DNA of 64,000 bases from Seohaeicola zhoushanensis (GTDB lineage Bacteria; Pseudomonadota; Alphaproteobacteria; Rhodobacterales; Rhodobacteraceae): positions 393,414-457,413 of the forward strand of contig NZ_BNCJ01000001.1 in NCBI RefSeq assembly GCF_014656415.1. The letters are read 5' to 3'. Shown here one piece after another: positions 36,969-44,637 of the stretch (its first letter is position 1; each line of letters begins with the position of its first letter). The notes beneath the pieces were generated by a model, which saw nothing but the letters and a program-made list of their open reading frames with translations, did no database searches and was not told the origin of the DNA. The position numbers and the translations under genes are program-made.

Positions 36969-37557
36969 ACTGGCGGCGGCCCTGCGCGCGGCAATTGCGC
37001 GTCCGGGCGCGCCGTCATCGGATTTCGATCTGAACCCGGCGGCGCAGCGGCCCGAAAACGTCAAGCTGCGCGACGCCGGGGTGCTGATCGCGATCGACCT
37101 GACCGGGGCGGATCCGAGGGTGTTGCTGACCAAGCGCGCTTCGGGTCTGCAACACCATCCGGGCCAGATTGCCTTTCCCGGCGGCAAGGTCGAGCCGACC
37201 GACGCCGATGTGACCGCCGCCGCGCTGCGCGAGGCGCGCGAGGAGATCGGCTTGCCGGAAACCCTGCCCGAGGTCATCGGCTGTATGCCAGCGCACGAGA
37301 CGGTGACGGGTTTTCGCGTGACGCCGGTGCTTGCCGTGGTGCGCGAGCCGTTCCAGCTGATGCCCGACCCCGGCGAGGTGGGCGAGGTGTTCCGCACGCC
37401 GCTGGCGCATCTGATGGACCCCGGCAACTACCTGATCGAGTCGCGCCGCTGGCGTGGCATGAAGCGGCGCTATTTCGTGGTGCCCTGGGGGCCCTACTAC
37501 ATCTGGGGCGCAACCGCCCGGATGCTGCGGGCGCTGGCCGCGCAGATGCAGCCGTGA
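36961..37557 (+). CDS. CoA pyrophosphatase-type Nudix hydrolase
   Basis: 198 residues, NudL/CoAse-like. It shows the UPF0035 signature LLTKRASGLQHHPGQIAFPGG just before a Nudix box of the form GGKVEPTDADVTAAALREAREEIGL, about residues 70-95. Members hydrolyse CoA and derivatives to 3',5'-ADP and 4'-phosphopantetheine, and can act in CoA quality control. ATG lies within the last codons of hslO (8-nt overlap) and the gene's own stop overlaps the GTG of cca (GTGA). It belongs to a coupled three-gene operon. Confidence 0.92.
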   Translation: MTELAAALRAAIARPGAPSSDFDLNPAAQRPENVKLRDAGVLIAIDLTGADPRVLLTKRASGLQHHPGQIAFPGGKVEPTDADVTAAALREAREEIGLPETLPEVIGCMPAHETVTGFRVTPVLAVVREPFQLMPDPGEVGEVFRTPLAHLMDPGNYLIESRRWRGMKRRYFVVPWGPYYIWGATARMLRALAAQMQP

Positions 37558-38702
37558 TCCGCGTCGACGGGCCATGGCGGCGCAACAAGGCCACGCAGGC
37601 CGTCTGCGCCGCGATTGCCCGTGACGGGGCGCAGGCGCTGTTCGTCGGCGGCTGCGTGCGCAACACGCTGCTGGGGGCCGAGGTTTCCGATATCGACATC
37701 GCCACCGACGCGACGCCCGAACAGGTGGTCGCGCTGGCGCAGGCCGCCGGGATCAAGCCGGTGCCGACGGGGATCGAGCATGGCACGGTGACGCTGGTGG
37801 CGGGGGGCATTCCGCACGAGGTGACGACCTTCCGCCGCGATGTCGAGACCGATGGCCGCCGCGCGGTGGTGGCCTTTTCCACCCGCGTCGAGGATGACGC
37901 CTCGCGCCGCGATTTCACGATGAACGCGCTTTACGCGCTGCCCGACGGCACGCTGATCGACCCGCTGGGCGGGATCACCGACCTGCAGGCGCGGCACGTG
38001 CGCTTCATCGGCAGCGCCGAGGACCGGATCCGCGAGGATTATCTCCGCTCGCTGCGGTTCTTCCGGTTCCATGCCTGGTACGGCGATCCCGGCAACGGGA
38101 TGGACCCGGACGCGATTGCCGCGATTGCCGCCAATCTCGACGGGTTGGAGTCGCTTTCGCGCGAAAGGGTGGGGGCCGAGACGCTCAAGCTGCTGGCCGC
38201 GCCCGATCCGGCGCCCGCCGTGGCCGGGCTGCGCAGCACGGGGGCGCTGGCGCGGTTGCTGCCGGGGGCCGACGACCGCGTGCTGGCGCCGCTGGTACAT
38301 CTGGAGGCCGAGGCCGGGGCCGCGCCTGACCCGATCCGCCGCCTGGCGGCGCTGGGCGGCGACCTGGCCGAGCTGCTGCGCCTGAGCCGTGCGCAGGCCG
38401 GGGCGCTGGAGCGGCTGCGCGACTGGACGGGCCGCGCGGCGCAGGCGGGCGAACTGGCCTATCGGCTGGGGGCCGACGCGGCGCGCGACGTGCTGCTGCT
38501 GCGCCATGCGCTGATGGGCACGCCCTGGGATGCGGCGGCCACGCCTGCCGTCGAACAGGGGGCCGCCGCGCGGTTTCCAGTTGCCGCGCGCGACCTGATG
38601 CCCGCTTACACCGGGCCGGCGCTGGGCGCGCGGCTGGCCGAGCTGGAACGGCGCTGGATCGACTCAGGCTTTGCCCTGACGCGCGACGATCTGCTCGGCT
38701 GA
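37554..38702 (+). CDS. cca: tRNA nucleotidyltransferase / CCA-adding-type polymerase
   Basis: 382-residue class II nucleotidyltransferase of the tRNA CCA / poly(A) polymerase family. The N-terminal FVGGCVRNTLLGAEVSDIDIATDATPE contains GG and the catalytic DxD; RRDFTMNALYALPDG and the EDRIREDYLRSLRFFRFHAWYG block are CCA-enzyme motifs. It adds or repairs the 3'-terminal CCA of tRNAs. The tRNA-Thr in this window already encodes CCA, so repair may be its main task. GTG start overlaps the preceding stop. Distinction from poly(A) polymerase by sequence is imperfect; length and motifs favour CCA type. Confidence 0.9.
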   Translation: MIRVDGPWRRNKATQAVCAAIARDGAQALFVGGCVRNTLLGAEVSDIDIATDATPEQVVALAQAAGIKPVPTGIEHGTVTLVAGGIPHEVTTFRRDVETDGRRAVVAFSTRVEDDASRRDFTMNALYALPDGTLIDPLGGITDLQARHVRFIGSAEDRIREDYLRSLRFFRFHAWYGDPGNGMDPDAIAAIAANLDGLESLSRERVGAETLKLLAAPDPAPAVAGLRSTGALARLLPGADDRVLAPLVHLEAEAGAAPDPIRRLAALGGDLAELLRLSRAQAGALERLRDWTGRAAQAGELAYRLGADAARDVLLLRHALMGTPWDAAATPAVEQGAAARFPVAARDLMPAYTGPALGARLAELERRWIDSGFALTRDDLLG

Positions 38703-38728
38703 ACTGCCGAGGGGTGACAAGGGCCGGG

Positions 38729-38875
38729 ATGGGTCGCATTCTGGGGCCCGACGAAGGACGTATTGTCGAAGATGACGGACCGGACGCGCCTTTGGCGCCG
38801 GGCGGGCTATATCACAGGTTCCGGGCGCGCCAGTCGGGCGGGTCCCTGAACACCGATACCGAGGCGGCAGAATGA
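38729..38875 (+). CDS. Candidate 48-residue ORF coupled to the ABC exporter
   Basis: ATG at 38729 with AAGGG five bases upstream opens a 48-codon frame without stops, ending TGA at 38873-38875 that overlaps the exporter ATG in an ATGA arrangement. The peptide is acidic at the front (PDEGRIVEDDGPDAP) and basic near HRFRARQ. Third-position GC is clearly lower than in neighbouring genes, which argues either for a young or fast-evolving gene or for chance. Unknown function. Confidence 0.3.
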   Translation: MGRILGPDEGRIVEDDGPDAPLAPGGLYHRFRARQSGGSLNTDTEAAE

Positions 38876-40704
38876 AGCTTGGCGACATGATAGACGCGTT
38901 CCGACCGGCAGAGGGGCCGCCGCCGCAGACGCTGGGCGCGTTCATGGCCTGGACGCTGAGCGGTGCCTGGCCGGCGCTTTGGCTGGCAACCTTCCTGTCG
39001 GTGCTGGCCGGTATGCTGGAGGCCGGGACTGCCTGGATACTTGGCCGGGTCATCGACTCGGCGGGGGCCAGCGGGCCGGAGGCCTATTTCGACGGGTCGA
39101 ACACCGCGACGCTGGTGCTGGCGGTGGCCTTCTTCCTGATCGCCCGTCCGCTGCTGTTCGGGCTGTCCTCGGCCTCGAACGCGATCATCGTGCAGCCCAA
39201 TGTCAACCCGCTGGTGCTGTCGCGCCTCAACCGGTGGACGCTGGGCCAGTCGGTGCGCTTCTTCGACGAGGATTTCGCGGGGCGCATCGCGCAGAAGCAG
39301 ATGCAATGTGCCCGCGCCGTGACCGATGTGGCGTCGGACGCGATCAACGTGGTTGCCTTCGCTCTGGCCTCGCTGGCCGGGTCGCTGGCGCTGCTCGCCT
39401 CGATCAACGGCATCATGACCGTGGTCTTCGCGGCCTGGCTGGTCCTGTATTTCCTGCTGATCGCCATGTTCCTGCCGCGCATCCGCAAGCTGGCGGCGGG
39501 GCGTGCCGGGGCGCGGGCGATGGTTTCGGGGCAGATCGTCGACACCATCACCAATATCAAGACCGTCAAGCTGTTTGCCCATGCCGATCACGAGGACCGC
39601 GCCGCGCTGGGTGCGCTGGGCCATTTCCGCGAGCGCGCGCTGGAGTTCGGGCAGCTTTCGGCGCAGTTCCGGTTCTGGCTGATGATGCTGGCGGGGCTGC
39701 TGCCGGTGATCCTGATTGGCGGCACGCTGCTGCTCTGGCAGCGGGGCAGCGCCACGCAGGGCGATATCGTCGCCGCCGGGGCGGTGGCGATCCGCATCGC
39801 GCAGATGACCGGCTGGGTCAGCATGTCGCTGATGGCGGTCTATGCGAGCCTTGGCGAGGTCGAGGACGGGATGCGCACGCTGACGCCGCGTATCCGGATC
39901 GAGGATGCGCCCGAGGCTGCCGATCTCGTGGTGCCGCGCGGGCAGATCGAGTTCGACCAGGTGAGCTTTGCCTATGGGCGTGAGACCGGCGGGATCGAGA
40001 ACATCACCCTGACCATCGCGCCGGGCGAGAAGCTGGGGATCGTTGGTGCCTCGGGGGCGGGAAAGTCGACCTTGGTATCGCTGCTGCTCAGGCTCTACAA
40101 AGGGGAATCCGGGCAGATCCGTATTGACGGGCAGGACATCGACGGCGTCACGCAGGAAAGCCTGCGCCGGCAGATCGGCATGGTCACGCAGGAAACCGCG
40201 ATGTTCAACCGGTCGGCGCGGGACAACATCCTTTATGGCCGGCCGGATGCGACCGAGGAGGAGCTGATCGCCGCCGCCGAGAAGGCCGAAGCGCATGAGT
40301 TCATCCTGAAGCTGAAGGACCACAAGGGGCGTGAGGGCTATGCCGCGCATCTGGGCGAGCGGGGCGTGAAGCTTTCGGGCGGGCAGCGGCAGCGCATCGC
40401 GCTGGCCAGGGCGATCCTCAAGGACGCGCCGATCCTGGTGCTGGACGAGGCGACCTCGGCGCTGGATTCCGAGGTCGAGGCCTCGATCCAGACCGCGCTG
40501 CACCGGGTGATGGAGGGCAAGACGGTTCTGGCCATTGCGCACCGGCTGTCGACGCTTTCGGAGATGGACCGGATTATCGTTCTGGACGCCGGGCGGATTG
40601 CCGAGGTAGGCACCCACGATGCGTTGCTGGCCAAGGGCGGGCTTTACGCGAAATTCTGGGAACGGCAGTCGGGCGGGTTCATCCGCGCCGAGGCGGCCGA
40701 ATAG
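38872..40704 (+). CDS. ABC half-exporter (membrane plus ATPase)
   Basis: 610-residue half transporter that would act as a dimer. About six transmembrane helices lie in residues 25-320, followed by the ATPase domain with Walker A GASGAGKST, signature KLSGGQRQRIALARAIL, Walker B ILVLDEATSALD and H-loop IAHRLST. These are typical of ABCB/MsbA-like exporters for lipids, peptides or xenobiotics; the substrate is not determined. No dedicated partner protein is nearby. ATG at 38872 overlaps the stop of a 48-codon ORF. The RNA methyltransferase gene follows after 17 nt on the same strand. Confidence 0.92.
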   Translation: MKLGDMIDAFRPAEGPPPQTLGAFMAWTLSGAWPALWLATFLSVLAGMLEAGTAWILGRVIDSAGASGPEAYFDGSNTATLVLAVAFFLIARPLLFGLSSASNAIIVQPNVNPLVLSRLNRWTLGQSVRFFDEDFAGRIAQKQMQCARAVTDVASDAINVVAFALASLAGSLALLASINGIMTVVFAAWLVLYFLLIAMFLPRIRKLAAGRAGARAMVSGQIVDTITNIKTVKLFAHADHEDRAALGALGHFRERALEFGQLSAQFRFWLMMLAGLLPVILIGGTLLLWQRGSATQGDIVAAGAVAIRIAQMTGWVSMSLMAVYASLGEVEDGMRTLTPRIRIEDAPEAADLVVPRGQIEFDQVSFAYGRETGGIENITLTIAPGEKLGIVGASGAGKSTLVSLLLRLYKGESGQIRIDGQDIDGVTQESLRRQIGMVTQETAMFNRSARDNILYGRPDATEEELIAAAEKAEAHEFILKLKDHKGREGYAAHLGERGVKLSGGQRQRIALARAILKDAPILVLDEATSALDSEVEASIQTALHRVMEGKTVLAIAHRLSTLSEMDRIIVLDAGRIAEVGTHDALLAKGGLYAKFWERQSGGFIRAEAAE

Positions 40705-40721
40705 GGTTACATCTTCCGATC

Positions 40722-41942
40722 ATGCGTCAGGACTTCACCATCGAGCGGCTGGGCCATATGGGCGACGGCATCGCGCCCGGCCCGCTGTTCGCGCCCCGCA
40801 CCCTGCCGGGCGAAACGATCAGCGCCGAGGTCTCCGGGAGCCAGCTGGACGACATCCGCATCGTCACGCCTTCGCCGGACCGGGTGGCGCCGCCCTGCCG
40901 GCATTATCGCAGCTGTGGCGGCTGCCAGTTGCAGCATGCCTCGGACAGTTTCGTCGAGGGGTGGAAGCTGGAGGTCGTGCGCGCGGCGCTCGCTGCGCAG
41001 GGGATCGAAACGGAGTGGCGGCCGGTCGTGACCTCGCCGCCGCAGTCGCGCCGGCGGGCCACCCTGGCGGTGCGGCGAACCAAGAAGGGGTCGCTGGCGG
41101 GCTTCCACGGCCGGGCCTCGGGCACCATCGTCGAGATCCCGGATTGCCGGTTGCTCGACCCCGCGCTGATCGCGGCGCTGCCGCTGGCCGAGGCGCTGGC
41201 GCAGGCCGGAGCCAGCCGCAAGGGTGAGATGGACGTGACTCTGACGGTCACGCGCAACGGGCTCGACGTGCTGGTGGCCGGGGGCAAGCCGGCGGATACG
41301 CCGCTGCGGATGGAGCTGGCCGGGCTGGCCGAGCGTCACCGCCTGGCGCGGCTGACCTGGGAGGACGAGGTTGTCGCCCTGCGCGAGCCGCCGGTGCAGG
41401 CCTTTGGTGCAGCACAGGTCGCGCCGCCGCCGGGCGCCTTCCTGCAGGCGACTCCGCAGGGCGAGGCGGCCTTGCTGGCCGCCGTGGCCGAGATCACCGG
41501 CGGCGCCAAGCGGGTGGTCGATCTGTTTGCAGGCTGCGGCACCTTCGCGCTGCCGCTGGCGGCGCAGGCCGAGGTGCACGCGGTCGAGGGTGAAAAGGCG
41601 ATGGTGCAGGCGCTGGACCAAGGCTGGCGGCAGGCGCAGGGGCTGAAGAAGGTGACAAGCGAGGCGCGCGACCTGTTCCGCCGTCCGCTGATGCCGGATG
41701 AACTGAAACGCTTCGACGCCGCGGTGATCGACCCGCCGCGCGCCGGGGCCGAGGCGCAGACAGCCGAACTGGCGAAGGCCGGGCTGCCGGTGATCGCCTA
41801 TGTCTCGTGCAATCCGGTCACCTTCGCGCGGGATGCGCGGGTGCTGGTCGATGCCGGCTACAGCCTCGACTGGGTGCAGGTGATCGACCAGTTCCGCTGG
41901 TCGGTGCACATCGAACTGGCAGCTGCCTTCCGTCGCGGGTGA
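40722..41942 (+). CDS. TrmA/RlmD-type 5-methyluridine RNA methyltransferase
   Basis: 406-residue class I RNA methyltransferase. A [4Fe-4S]-type cysteine cluster lies near the N-terminus (HYRSCGGCQLQH with C-x5-C-x2-C and a later Cys). The SAM-binding motif VVDLFAGCGTFALPLA is at about residue 265, and the catalytic segment VIDPPRAGAEAQT is followed by YVSCNPVTFARD with nucleophile Cys. It methylates C5 of uridine in rRNA (like RlmC/RlmD) or tRNA (like TrmA); the exact target cannot be assigned. It begins with the TRAM-like ERLGHMGDGIAPG. It is 17 nt downstream of the ABC exporter. Confidence 0.9.
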   Translation: MRQDFTIERLGHMGDGIAPGPLFAPRTLPGETISAEVSGSQLDDIRIVTPSPDRVAPPCRHYRSCGGCQLQHASDSFVEGWKLEVVRAALAAQGIETEWRPVVTSPPQSRRRATLAVRRTKKGSLAGFHGRASGTIVEIPDCRLLDPALIAALPLAEALAQAGASRKGEMDVTLTVTRNGLDVLVAGGKPADTPLRMELAGLAERHRLARLTWEDEVVALREPPVQAFGAAQVAPPPGAFLQATPQGEAALLAAVAEITGGAKRVVDLFAGCGTFALPLAAQAEVHAVEGEKAMVQALDQGWRQAQGLKKVTSEARDLFRRPLMPDELKRFDAAVIDPPRAGAEAQTAELAKAGLPVIAYVSCNPVTFARDARVLVDAGYSLDWVQVIDQFRWSVHIELAAAFRRG

Positions 41943-42048
41943 CGCGGGCCACGATCGGCGATTTTTCGACCGACCCCGCGCGAATTTGATTTTGCAAGGC
42001 GCCCCGAGCGCGGGTATTTCTGCCCGAAAAATGAACGAGGGCAGACAA

Positions 42049-42549
42049 ATGAAACGCCGTGTTTTCGGCTTTGGCATTCTCGCGGCGCTGGCGCTTCCAG
42101 GCTGCGCCAGCAAGTTCCGGACCTATCGGGGCCCGGAGGTGACGGGCATCGTTGTCAACAAGACGGCGTCCAAGATGTACCTGCTGCATCACACCGAGGT
42201 GCTGAAGTCCTATGACATCGATCTCGGCTTTGCGCCGGCGGGACCGAAGCAGTTCGAGGGCGACGGCAAGACCCCGGAAGGCACCTATTTCATCAACCGG
42301 CGCAATCCGAACAGCGCGTTCCACCTATCGCTGGGGATTTCTTACCCCAACGAGCAGGACGTGGCCTTTGCCAAGGCGCAGGGCAAACGCGCGGGGGGCG
42401 ATATCTTCATCCACGGCCAGCCGAACGACAACAAGAAGCTGTCGAAGCAGAAGAACTGGACTGCCGGCTGCATCGCGGTGAAGGACCGCGAGATGGAAGA
42501 CATCTACGCGATGGTGCGCGAGGGCACGGTCATCTCGATCTACGCCTGA
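42049..42549 (+). CDS. L,D-transpeptidase (YkuD) lipoprotein
   Basis: 166 residues. A lipoprotein signal ends at about residue 18 with lipobox LPGC, so it is membrane-anchored in the periplasm. The YkuD domain carries catalytic His in IFIHGQPND and Cys in NWTAGCIAV, in the usual H-x14-17-(S/T)xGC spacing. L,D-transpeptidases make 3-3 crosslinks in peptidoglycan or attach proteins to it. ATG at 42049 has GAGGG upstream; the frame opens earlier at 41986 without a signal sequence. It is convergent with the CAP lipoprotein (6 nt between stops) and near a second YkuD gene. Confidence 0.9.
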   Translation: MKRRVFGFGILAALALPGCASKFRTYRGPEVTGIVVNKTASKMYLLHHTEVLKSYDIDLGFAPAGPKQFEGDGKTPEGTYFINRRNPNSAFHLSLGISYPNEQDVAFAKAQGKRAGGDIFIHGQPNDNKKLSKQKNWTAGCIAVKDREMEDIYAMVREGTVISIYA

Positions 42550-42555
42550 TCCCGG

Positions 42556-43065
42556 TCAGTCGCCCAGGATCAGCGTCCACCAGATCTTGCCGTTGGTTTC
42601 CTGGAACCACGAGAACCCCATGGCGCGCGCGCGGGAGTCGAGAATGACCTCGCGCGTGCCCTGTTCGTCCATCCACCCGCCGAGCGTTTCGAGTTCGGTC
42701 TCGTAGCTTTCGGAAATCGCCTCTCCCAGCATGGTGCCCGGATAGCCGGCGCGGCGTACGCGGTCGATCGGCGAGGAGCCGTCCGAACCGAAGTGCCAGG
42801 GGCGGTTCTGCACCGACATGTCGCGCGAGTGAGTCGCGGCGGCGGCGGTCAGCTGGGCGTTCATCTGCACCGGAACGGCCCCGGCGGCGCCGCGCAGCGC
42901 GTTGACGGCGTCGAGCATCCGGAACTGGATCTTGGCCTGGTCGGCGGGGCGGATCTTGTAGACCTGCGGCAACGGGCGGCCATCGGCACCGAGCTGAGGT
43001 TCCGGCACGGTACACCCAGCCAGCGCAACTGCCAGCGCCAGGATCATCGATACGTGCCGAACCAT
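42556..43065 (-). CDS. CAP/SCP-domain lipoprotein
   Basis: 169 residues with a lipoprotein signal (lipobox LAGC at about residue 18). The CAP (SCP/PR1) domain is recognised by AKIQFRMLDAVNALRGAAGAVPVQ near the front, the HSRDMSVQNRPWHFG segment, GEAISESYE and the WWTLILGD end. Bacterial CAP proteins have been linked to envelope or peptidoglycan maintenance and to colonisation, but no single biochemical activity is established. ATG at 43065 has AAGGGG upstream. It lies between two L,D-transpeptidase genes: convergent with the first and divergent from the second (171 nt apart), which suggests an envelope role. Confidence 0.85.
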   Translation of the reverse strand: MVRHVSMILALAVALAGCTVPEPQLGADGRPLPQVYKIRPADQAKIQFRMLDAVNALRGAAGAVPVQMNAQLTAAAATHSRDMSVQNRPWHFGSDGSSPIDRVRRAGYPGTMLGEAISESYETELETLGGWMDEQGTREVILDSRARAMGFSWFQETNGKIWWTLILGD

Positions 43066-43236
43066 GTTTTTGCCCCTTTGTCTTCGACCCGGCCCCGCAT
43101 TTATCCTGACCGCAGATGCGCCGCAAACGCACAACGGCAGAATTTGGCCGGGTTACGCCGGTTTGATTTGCGACTGCGTCATTCCGGCAATATTTAGGGC
43201 GCAAAGTCAGCGTGAGAACACGGGACGAGCAGAGTC

Positions 43237-43845
43237 ATGACCAGATCTTCAGATTTCCTTCCTTCGCGCCGGAGTTTCCTTGCGGGGGCCGCAGCCGCCG
43301 TTGCCGCGGGCCCGGTGCTGGCGCAGCAGCAGGGCGTGAACAGCGCCGCCACGACCGAGCTTGAACGGGACCTGTCGCATTCGGTGCGGCACAACATCTC
43401 GAGCTTCCGCTCGCTGGAATGGCAGCCCTACTTCACCAACCTGGAAAAGGGCGCGATCCTGGTCGACATCACCTCGCGCGCGCTGCATTTCTGGACCGAG
43501 GACGGCACCTATTACCTGTTCCCCTCCAGCGTGCCGGCGACCGAAGACCTGACCCGCCGGGGCCGGACCAACGTTGTCAAGAAGGTCGAAGGGCCGGATT
43601 GGCGCCCGACGCCGAGCATGTTGGAGCGCAACCCGGAATGGCCGAGCTACATCCCGCCGGGTCCGGATAACCCGCTGGGAACACACGCACTTTACCTGAG
43701 CTGGCAATATTACCGGATCCACGGGACCCACGATACCCGCAAGATCGGGCGGCGGTCGTCGAACGGCTGCATCGGTCTTTACAACGAGCATATTGCCAAG
43801 CTCTTCGGCATGGCTTCGGTCGGGACGCAGGTGTTGCTCATTTGA
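43237..43845 (+). CDS. L,D-transpeptidase (YkuD) with Tat-type signal
   Basis: 202 residues. The N-terminus has a Tat-like signal (RRSFLAGAAAAVAAG, cleavage near LAQQQ). The YkuD catalytic block is YYRIHGTHDTRKIGRRS then SNGCIGLYN, with His and Cys in order. Upstream, EKGAILVDITSRALHFW is the first strand of the domain. It should act in the periplasm on peptidoglycan stem peptides. It differs from the lipoprotein YkuD 1.2 kb away in both anchoring and sequence, so the two likely have different jobs (for example crosslinking versus protein attachment). It is divergent from the CAP lipoprotein and followed by two tiny membrane genes. Confidence 0.9.
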   Translation: MTRSSDFLPSRRSFLAGAAAAVAAGPVLAQQQGVNSAATTELERDLSHSVRHNISSFRSLEWQPYFTNLEKGAILVDITSRALHFWTEDGTYYLFPSSVPATEDLTRRGRTNVVKKVEGPDWRPTPSMLERNPEWPSYIPPGPDNPLGTHALYLSWQYYRIHGTHDTRKIGRRSSNGCIGLYNEHIAKLFGMASVGTQVLLI

Positions 43846-43921
43846 CGCGAAGGCGCGTCACGCGCTGACGATACGTCAATCGTCGCTTGGCGACGAATCG
43901 AAAGCATCTGATATATTTGCT

Positions 43922-43944
43922 GCACCCGTGCATTTTGCGGGTGC
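43922..43944. repeat. 7-bp hairpin upstream of small peptide gene
   Basis: GCACCCG (43922-43928) pairs perfectly with CGGGTGC (43938-43944), loop 9 nt. A second short stem, GCGCCA (43943-43948) with TGGCGC (43963-43968), overlaps its 3' side, so the two are mutually exclusive. They lie in the leader of the first 59-residue peptide gene. Confidence 0.45.
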
Positions 43945-43985
43945 GCCATTTGGCTGTTCGGGTGGCGCAGAACCTGGAGGTCATC

Positions 43986-44165
43986 ATGAAGAAACTCGTT
44001 CTCGCCGCTGCCCTGGCCGCTTCCGCAACCACCGCCACTGCCGGCGGCATGGCTCCTGTCGTCTCGCCGCCCGTCGTTGTCGCGGACGCCAAGGGTTCGT
44101 CCAGCGGCATCCTGCTGCCCCTGATTCTGCTGGTTCTGGTGGCTGCTGCCGTCGCCGCCGACTGA
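43986..44165 (+). CDS. 59-residue signal-peptide/transmembrane protein, copy 1
   Basis: Unrecognised tiny protein. Residues 1-19 are a signal peptide (MKKLVLAAALAASATTATA). A short proline/valine-rich segment follows (GGMAPVVSPPVVVADA), then KGSSSGILLPLILLVLVAAA forms a C-terminal membrane helix ending VAAD. After processing, a peptide of about 40 residues would remain, anchored by its C-terminal helix. CTGGAGG lies six bases before the ATG. A paralogue lies 220 nt downstream, with the last 25 residues identical. Only its position after an L,D-transpeptidase and before hemH hints at an envelope role. Confidence 0.7.
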   Translation: MKKLVLAAALAASATTATAGGMAPVVSPPVVVADAKGSSSGILLPLILLVLVAAAVAAD

Positions 44166-44185
44166 CGCAACGCCGCTCAATTGCT

Positions 44186-44212
44186 CCGGACGGCGGCCCG
44201 GCTGCCGTCCGG
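44186..44212 (+). repeat. 9-bp stem-loop between the two small genes
   Basis: CCGGACGGC (44186-44194) and GCCGTCCGG (44204-44212) are exact complements around a 9-nt loop, 20 nt after the first peptide gene's stop. There is no T-run, so it is more likely a transcript-stabilising or attenuating structure than a terminator. Confidence 0.55.
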
Positions 44213-44385
44213 GTGCCCGTGCGGACCCAGAGTGTTGCCAAATTGACGACATTTACCGGGCGCCTAGGGCACCGCTTCCAACAACCATTTGCAATCCCTC
44301 CTTTTTGCTGGTTAGAAAAATCATACGAGGTACGTCTATTGTGCGCGTCGCAGGATGCTGTTGCGCGCCGAAACTGGAGGTTAAC

Positions 44386-44565
44386 ATGAAGAAACTCGTT
44401 CTCGCCGCTTCCCTGGCTGCAGCTGCTTCGACCGCAACTGCTGGTTCGCTCGCACCGGTCGTGGTCGAGCCGGTTGTCGTCGCCGAAGCCAAAGGCTCGT
44501 CGTCGGGCATCCTGCTGCCGCTGATCCTGCTGGTTCTGGTGGCTGCTGCTGTCGCTGCTGACTAA
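44386..44565 (+). CDS. 59-residue signal-peptide/transmembrane protein, copy 2
   Basis: Tandem paralogue of the gene at 43986. It has the same length and layout: signal peptide 1-20 (MKKLVLAASLAAAASTATAG), a valine-rich linker (SLAPVVVEPVVVAEA), and an identical C-terminal KGSSSGILLPLILLVLVAAA plus VAAD helix. The DNA differs at many synonymous sites (for example GCC versus GCT in the last codons), so the duplication is old and the protein is under selection. CTGGAGG precedes the ATG as in copy 1. A strong rho-independent terminator follows 21 nt after the stop. Function unknown. Confidence 0.7.
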   Translation: MKKLVLAASLAAAASTATAGSLAPVVVEPVVVAEAKGSSSGILLPLILLVLVAAAVAAD

Positions 44566-44586
44566 TCGGCACGATACGGAACAAAG

Positions 44587-44618
44587 AAAAGGCGGTGGGT
44601 CAAACCACCGCCTTTTTT
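44587..44618. terminator. Bidirectional rho-independent terminator
   Basis: GGCGGTGG (44591-44598) pairs with CCACCGCC (44605-44612), loop 6 nt, flanked by AAAA on the left and TTTTTT on the right, which extend the stem by four A-T pairs. It ends the small-peptide transcript on the plus strand and, read the other way, hemH on the minus strand, whose stop is at 44638. Confidence 0.9.
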
Positions 44619-44637
44619 ATTTGCTGTGCCGGCCAGG

